A stretch of 64,000 nt of DNA, taken from Agrocybe praecox. Taxonomy: Eukaryota > Basidiomycota > Agaricomycetes > Agaricales > Agrocybaceae. The first letter of the stretch is position 1. Each line of letters begins with the position of its first letter. Shown here piece after piece: positions 57,939 through 64,000 of this stretch. The translations under genes were made by a program, and so were the position numbers. The notes below the pieces were generated by a model. The model did not search any database and had not been told where the DNA came from. It saw nothing but the letters and a program-made list of their open reading frames with translations. The DNA lies in contig OZ024851.1 in assembly GCA_964017145.1 (NCBI GenBank), forward strand, positions 1,488,001 to 1,552,000, read 5' to 3'.

Positions 57939-60900
57939 TCAAAATATTATTTCGTGCATATGATGATCTGCGAAATGATTGACATAGTAGCTGCCAAACG
58001 CATCTAAGGAATATTCGGGAAGGAAACCTTTGGGTAGGAAATGACTGCCAAACACAGGTAATAGGTGTGCCCCTCGAAGAAGTGCGTCTAGATGTATGAC
58101 ATCCAGATTTCTATGTTGACGGCAAATGTCGGGCCTCACCTTCCACATTCCTGTTACATCATCCCGCGATCGTCCTACATTCGAAAACCATTCAACCAAC
58201 GCACATGGATACGTTTCTTCTTCATGGACAAAGGAAAAAAATAAAGCAATGCACGCAACCTGCATACCACGCATTCCTGCCTTCGCATCTGTTTCTACAA
58301 CAAATGCACAATCACGTTGAGGGGCCCCTTTGCGCCATGATGGATATGAGTGAATCCGTTCGCGGCACATCCCGCAAAGACCACATTCATCGCTTGGGGA
58401 ATAAAAAGACGCAACAGCTGAATGGAATACGGACACCGCTCCAGTGATAGTGGGGCATTCATCCAAAGTGTAATCATCAGAATCCATGCCGTTAAGTTGC
58501 CTGTAAAGAAAACAACGAGTAAGGCGAACGAGGTGTGGTTGCCCAATATGATGTGCGAGGTCATGTAGATTGTGCGGGTAATTACGAACTAAAAAGTGAT
58601 TTGAATACTTGAATATGCAGGGTAAAAATGTTGAAAACTTACTACGCGTGCGTGCCAGCACGACATTCCCTTCCACTACTTCAACTTTAGACCTGTTGTC
58701 CAGTAGTGTGTGATCCTGGTCGTAATTAGAGGGCAACTTTGTCTGAAGATCAGATAGATCAAAAGATGCAGCCCCAGTGACCACCAGTAATTTCTGAATG
58801 ACAACAGGTTGTGGTTTCAACTTCTCTGGCATAATCATTCCACGTTCAATGTAATCCATCCGTGCAGCATGAAGTTTATCGAGTCGCTGATTAATCAGCA
58901 GCATTTGGCCCAGTGCTTCAAAGTGATTCAAACGTCTCCAGGGTTTCTTAACAGCTGTTATGTGTCTTGATTCTGTTATTGAGGAACAGATGCCATTAGG
59001 GGCACCGAAATTCATCATCCCTGGGTGATAGTGGGAAAGGGCATGTTGGCGGGGAAGGGAAAAATTGTCGCGGACACCCAAGGTGATGAATATCTCTTGG
59101 TATTCGTAGAACTTGGCAAGGGCAGTCTCAAATAATTTGAGAGTCGACTCTTTGATGTCAGATCGTCGTGCTAAATAACAGACATCGAGAAAGGCGCTAA
59201 TCGTACGAACAATATCGTCAGGTACATGACCAGTTATTGCTGCCAAATATATCTTCATCAACCCCTTGGAATCATCCCCTGTCCATTGCTTGAAGCATCG
59301 ACCTTGTGGGAAGTGACGTAGATTAGGAAATAGAGGTGTCGCAAATACGCGAAGATCGATATCGTCCAGAATTTCGTTAGCTCGTGCTTGTCCATGTTCT
59401 TGGACAAGGTATTCCTCGACCCATGTTACCAGATGGTCTTTAAATGTGCCTTTGATCAGCTGATGCAGGAGATCTGGCGTAAGCATCGAGTGTATATCGG
59501 CTCGTGGAAAGTTATTAGTGAAAGGCTATGTATTGTACAAAAGTCAGACGATGGTTAAGAGTGATTTGAAGACATTACGTACCTCTATATCAGCATCGAT
59601 ACCATATTCAAACCACAGTGTATTATGATCCAATGTTTTGATCAGCTCTTGGTATAGATGACGCGTTCGCAGGCCACGGAGGCCATCAAGATCAGATGGC
59701 AGAGCAGTACATCTATAAAGAGGATGTATGAGTTTTAGAAATGACTAAATAAAGTCTGAATTCATACTTGGGACACCACCCTTGAACGGTGCCAGCGAGA
59801 TAGACCTGTTCGGGATAGTCGGCAATAAACGCTGCGAGATCAAAGATGCATCGCCGGTAATGACCATCTGGGCACTGAAGAACAATTGGTGTTGACATGG
59901 CCGATTTCAAAGGTTCAAGGATTGCTGTGAGTGATGCATGATACAGCTGTCTTTTGAATTTGCGAAATGAAGGATTATTATCGTGTTTACGCTCGCCTAA
60001 GAAGTATATAGTAAGCACTAACATTTTGATGAGACATTTTTTAAAACATACTTTTAGGTATAGCGAGAAAGGCGATGGGTGCAACTCCATTACGATGACC
60101 ACGCCGAACGGTATGGTGTATGTTGCCCAAGGATAAATAGAGAGGATGATACTCCACATGTCCCGTGGCTACGGAAACAGTTGTTTTGTCGGCACCGAGT
60201 ATGATAGGACAGTATGCAGCCCCTTCTGTGCTTGGGTCGTCTTCATAGATAGTTGTCTGAGAACCCAAATGATGTCAGTAACAAGAAGAGAAAGATAAAC
60301 AATAGGCACGTACTGCCTGGCCCCATGGGAAATTTCCAGAAAGGAATTCATTCCAGCATCGTTGGCCAGAAGAATCAAGTTCAACGTACGGTGAGTATTC
60401 AATCTCTCCGTCAAAATCCGGGTTATCCAGCATGTTAGCTACCACAGTACTAGGATCGTGATACCAGACCTCATAGTCTGCTAGTTGCCAGCTAGGAGGA
60501 TCCGGGCCAATTTCGCCAGCATACGACATTTTGAACATCTTCCATGGTGCATTGCCCAGTTTAATGGCATCAATGGTATCATGGAGGTGGTCGTGTGAGT
60601 CATAGGGAGCATAATCCGCATTTTCTGACTTCCCACACACCCACATATCCATCAGGCTATCAATGTCACCTTCAGACATTTCAGCCTTTTGATAGAGAAA
60701 ATTCCCAATGCAAAATTGGCGTTCATTGTCGAATGGGGCCCAGTCATCAGGCTCATGATTTTGGCGAGGTGGAGGGCATGTGTTGGCAGGAAGAATTTGT
60801 CCGTCCACAGTACAAGGAGCACCTTAATTAATTACAGAATAAATTATGATGATTATACATGCTCCAAAAAAAATTGCGCACCAGTCAGATTTGGATGAAA

Positions 60901-61296
60901 CCTCTTCTCCCATCCTGTGTAACTTTTTAAAGGCGTGTTTTGACACATTGGATTGGCAGTGTCTTCAAATGCATCACTTCTGGAGGTCCCATCCGTTTCG
61001 TACCCATCGGTTGTGTCCGTTTCGTACCCGTTGGTTCCGTCCGTTTCATACTCGCTGCTGCAGTCTCTTTCGTAATCGTGGCTGCCATCAGTCTCATACT
61101 CACTTGACTCGCTATTTGAGCTCAGAGGAGTAGCTGCCGTCCCAGACATGCTCGGTTTGGATGGTTGGACCACATTATGGTTGACGTGAAAGACGCGAAC
61201 ATGGTTTGTGCGTCCGCCTTGACTTCGGAATCGCATATTGCATCCTTGGGCATTAAAAGGACATGCATACTTGAATAAATGGGTCTCTGGTTTCAT
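57939..61296 (-). CDS. Plavaka-class (CMC/EnSpm-related) DNA transposase, apparently full length
   Basis: Fungal Plavaka-type transposase. From ATG 61296: an N-terminal zinc-finger-like segment (KYACPFNAQGCNMRFRSQGG, then HVRVFH), a low-complexity YETDG-rich linker and the conserved entry GAPCTVDGQILPANTCPPP followed by DDWAPFDNERQFCIGNFLY. The core runs TTIYEDDPSTEGAAYCPIIL, GADKTTVSVATG, LGNIHHTVRRGHRNGVAPIA, FRKFKRQLYHASL, PDGHYRRCIFDLAAFIADY and VQGWCPKCTALPSDLDG. It then reads PFTNNFPRADIHSMLTPDLL, HQLIKGTFKDHLVTWVEEYL, GRCFKQWTGDDSKGLMKIYL, PNGICSSITESRHITAVKKP and the C-terminal PCALVEWFSNVG, VIHLDALLRGAHLLPVFGSH, SYYVNHFADHHMHEI. Introns after LTG, GQA, IPK, CPK, DIE and TR are clean, and I saw no stop or frameshift. 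It shares a short promoter with the companion gene at 61473. Confidence 0.88.
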
Positions 61297-61472
61297 GGTA
61301 AGAGTACAAGAGTCGTGTAGTATAGTGGAGACGCGCCTAGACGGAAGCAAAATATGAGATCATGGAAAGCCAAATAATGAGCCAAACTTACAATTTTCCA
61401 AAACTCTACCATCCTTCCCTTTACACATCCACCAAATCGGCCACTTCCTTCCCCTCAAATCTTAATCAACCA
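61297..61472. promoter_or_regulatory. Bidirectional promoter of transposase and companion gene
   Basis: 176 bp between divergent starts at 61296 and 61473 (66 bp if the in-frame upstream ATG at 61362 is used). Divergent pairing of transposase and companion is a repeated arrangement in this class of fungal element. Confidence 0.5.
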
Positions 61473-64000
61473 ATGTCTCAACGTCCTGTTTGTCAAGCCG
61501 TCCTGGAGCGGATGCCTACTCACAAACTGGCAGCCATCACCACACGCCGTTCTTCTGCCCAGATACGTGAAGATGCAGCATCAGCTGAGGCAGAGAGCAA
61601 AGCTGTTGCTGCTCAACTTCAGCAAGCTGAGGTAGAGACACGGATCCGTGTGGCTCAGCTTGAGGATGAGGCTTGTCGTCATGAGGAACTGAAGGAAAGA
61701 CATTCAGTTCGCCTGGATTTGGTCAATGTAAAGGTAAGCGAAGATGCTGTACTGACCTGCATGCTCACAAACATTATCGTAACGTTATAGGCACCCAACA
61801 CGAGGCCTAGTAAGGACATTGATGGTGTTTTCGATGCAGCAGCACCAGCTGAGTCTTTGAAAACAAAGACGACCAAAAAAAGGGTAAGTATATTCCGCCT
61901 GCTCTCAAATAAAAAGCATATACTCAACTGGGATGACCTGGCAGGGCAAGAAGCAGAGCAGCACGGTTGAATATGGTGCTATGGACGAGCAAGTCAAGTC
62001 CAGAACAGCTAAGAAAAAAGTAAGTACTGCTTGTTTGGGTAATGAGATTAATGATACTCACTTGAGATCAAAGGGACAGAAGCAGAACGTGGGTAATGTT
62101 CCAGAACTTATCAAAATCACTCCTGCCGTCCAGGCCTCCGTAACCAAAGAACAAGTTCAACAGTCAGATATTGGCAAAGAGCTGCCAAAAACAAAAAGAC
62201 CTAAGGTAAATTCTCAGCTGTTTCATCGAATGTGCGTAATAAATGACTTACCGATACTCTTAACGTATGTAATGTGTAGCGGGTGCTGCCAGATGATTGG
62301 CTTGATCCCGTTATTCCAGGTTTAGTAGCGGCCACGTCAGAACGTGAAGAGACGTGTGCAGAAGATTACGACTCCGAAGAGGTGTCAGAGAGTTCTAACC
62401 CAGATCGTCGTGGCATTCAAGAGGAGTTTTCTGATGACGGTGAATCTGGTAGTGGGTTAGATGCAAACATGGGTGAGCTACAGCCTCAGTGTCCATCACG
62501 ATGAACAACAGATCAGCTTATGTAATTGTTGAACAGCCACAGCAAAGTACGAAAATGTTCACGCTGTTGCTAAAGCAGCTTACCTGAAATCGAACAAGTC
62601 CCATGTATGTTTCTACGTTGTTAGTCCATTTCAAACTGTCACTGACCATTCTCAATATTAGGTTCCTTCGGAAAAGACAATACGACCAGCATCAACTGTA
62701 TCCCAGGAATACGATGACGCCAATTCATCCTCGTCGAGTGATTCAGAAGGTTTTAACCCTTTTAAAGTGGTCAAAAAACCAAAACCTATTCCAGTATGTG
62801 ATTCGCTTTACGTATAGAATTTATGCTGACTTATCTTCAGAAAAAACGCCAGCAGGGAGCTTTCAGGACAGCAGTGACTGCTGCAAGACAGGTCCCTCCA
62901 GTTGCGGCGACCAACAATCATCTGGTCGGAAATACACAAAAGCGAAAGGTCGAAGCTACCAAGTAAGAGGCCATAATCTTGGAAATGATTGACACACCTG
63001 AAGATACATATATTTCAGTCCAACCTCAACCACAGAAACCGATTTGAAGCGTTCCAAACACGCGGAAGAGAAAGCTGGTTTATTGGATGGATGGAAAAGG
63101 AAAATAGCCCAAGAGCAAAAGGTTATCATTGCAGGTGAATTGCTCCTTCATTGAAACCTATCCAGAAATACAACATTACTTAATCTGCAGAGCGTAATGC
63201 GGCAAACCTATCTGTACACGCCCGCGAGGCTTCGCAACATGAGCATGATCCACTAGAGTATGCCGGAGGGATCTTCGACCAAGACGAAGTGCCTCAAACG
63301 GTGGCGGCCCCAACCAAGATCAAAGGTCACAGACCGGCGGTTCAAGATCAGGTTAGTCCAGACCTTTGTCGTCGCCTATTGTGCTAAGACATACTATCCA
63401 TGAATAGAAAATTACCGTCAAAATGGTTATCCCACCTCCAGACCCGCCTACAAGCAGTGCTTGAAGGGTTAAAAAAGTCAAATATATTACTGCATCCCTC
63501 CCATTCCCACCCAGTCGCATCATGGCGCACACTCAAACCTGGCGACGAGTATACAAACCCAGCATTATCGAGTTTGCCGGTAATTATGCGGATCCCTTTG
63601 GCACTAACTCTATCCTCGAAGAGCCTGCAATCGCTCTCTGGAATACTATATATGCCGAATTGAGTGACGTTGTTGCATCTGGCACCCCAGGTCGTGCTGC
63701 CATGGTTCAAGTAGTACGTAAAAATTGTCTGCACTGCATTTTTATTGAATAATATGACTTACTGCGCTATTAGGCTGCTGACATATTGACGGGTTGGCGA
63801 AGTGCGATGGGCAAAGAAGGTATCAATTTGGTTGTCCAAACACTTCTGGCAGAAGGTGTCGAGCAAGAGCGAGCTCCGGAGGTTGCTGCCTATCTGCTCA
63901 AAGACATGCGCTACGTCTTTGAGTTTCCTGACCTTGAAGCTCCAGTACGTCTTTGAATTCTTGGTTATAGTGGGATTGAAATCTAACTGTTTCGTATAGC
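61473..64000 (+). pseudogene. Transposase companion protein (runs off the right edge; in-frame stop)
   Basis: Multi-exon gene. N-terminus MSQRPVCQAVLERMPTHKLA and a coiled coil AEAESKAVAAQLQQAEVETR and beyond (exon 1 ends 61733). Lys-rich and acidic low-complexity segments follow over several introns (DDWLDPVIPGL, FKVVKKPKPIPKKRQQG, RKIAQEQKVIIAERNAANLS). A folded C-terminal domain TWRRVYKPSIIEFAGNYADP continues LWNTIYAELSDVVASG, ADILTGWRSAMGKEG, AAYLLKDMRYVFEFPDLEAP. Between PPPDPPTSSA and RVKKVKYITASLPFPPS a TGA at 63462-63464 interrupts an otherwise open frame, and no usable intron removes it. The next exon begins at the last base of the window. Likely a recent nonsense mutation in an otherwise well-kept companion ORF. 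No biochemical function is known. Confidence 0.65.

Noticed and set aside
57939..58680. Several plus-strand frames of 60-80 codons opposite the transposase C-terminus
   Set aside because: Shadows of the strongly conserved minus-strand coding sequence.
1..64000. CRISPR arrays, bacterial operons, riboswitches, secondary-metabolite core enzymes (PKS, NRPS, terpene synthase)
   Set aside because: None of the expected repeat-spacer patterns or enzyme motifs were seen; the window is eukaryotic and spliced.

Overview
This is a nuclear contig from a filamentous basidiomycete, most likely an Agaricomycete (mushroom-forming, plant-litter or wood decaying). The reasons are: genes cut into many exons by 45-75 nt GT-AG introns, a CBM1-tailed GH51 arabinofuranosidase, a DUF6534-type membrane protein, a Plavaka-class transposase, an intron-bearing tRNA-Ala and mushroom-type promoter architecture. 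No bacterial, plasmid, viral or CRISPR features are visible. All exon joins were read by hand from splice consensus and family conservation.

Layout. 1-14.2 kb holds single-copy housekeeping genes: SIN1/AVO1 (TORC2), an AIF/AMID-type FAD oxidoreductase, a gene-free 3.6 kb stretch, an orphan ORF, a Mup1-like amino acid permease, tRNA-Ala(AGC) and a class I histone deacetylase. 14.2-32 kb is a carbohydrate island of three GH51 alpha-L-arabinofuranosidase paralogues. One is on the minus strand with an N-terminal CBM1; two are in tandem on the plus strand without it. They flank a divergent MATE transporter / SAM50 pair. All three share an unusual splicing pattern: consecutive exons of 9, 3 and 28 nt. 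The third copy has lost a splice donor and conserved barrel residues. 32-40 kb holds mitochondrial uS8, an MFS drug:H+ antiporter-like transporter and a MYND zinc-finger gene with an apparent frameshift.

40-47 kb is a plastic zone: a TA-flanked 430 bp MITE, a DUF6534 gene, and a broken duplicate of the 5' end of the MYND gene split by about 1 kb that carries the 3' end of an EamA/DMT transporter. 45.5-52.3 kb holds a snurportin-1 homologue, a probable BTG/Tob-family gene, an orphan gene and a mushroom multi-pass membrane protein with a tandemly duplicated exon.

52.5-64 kb is dominated by mobile DNA: a tRNA-like sequence, an LTR-like segment with palindromes and tandem repeats, and a large composite built around an apparently full-length Plavaka-type transposase. 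The transposase has a divergent companion gene running off the right edge (with an in-frame stop) and two further small genes to its left. One of those is interrupted by an 861 bp element with ~50 bp terminal inverted repeats.

The arabinofuranosidases would release L-arabinose from arabinan/arabinoxylan outside the cell. The remaining genes serve unrelated core functions (TORC2 signalling, mitochondrial protein import and translation, snRNP import, transport). Their proximity does not imply an operon.
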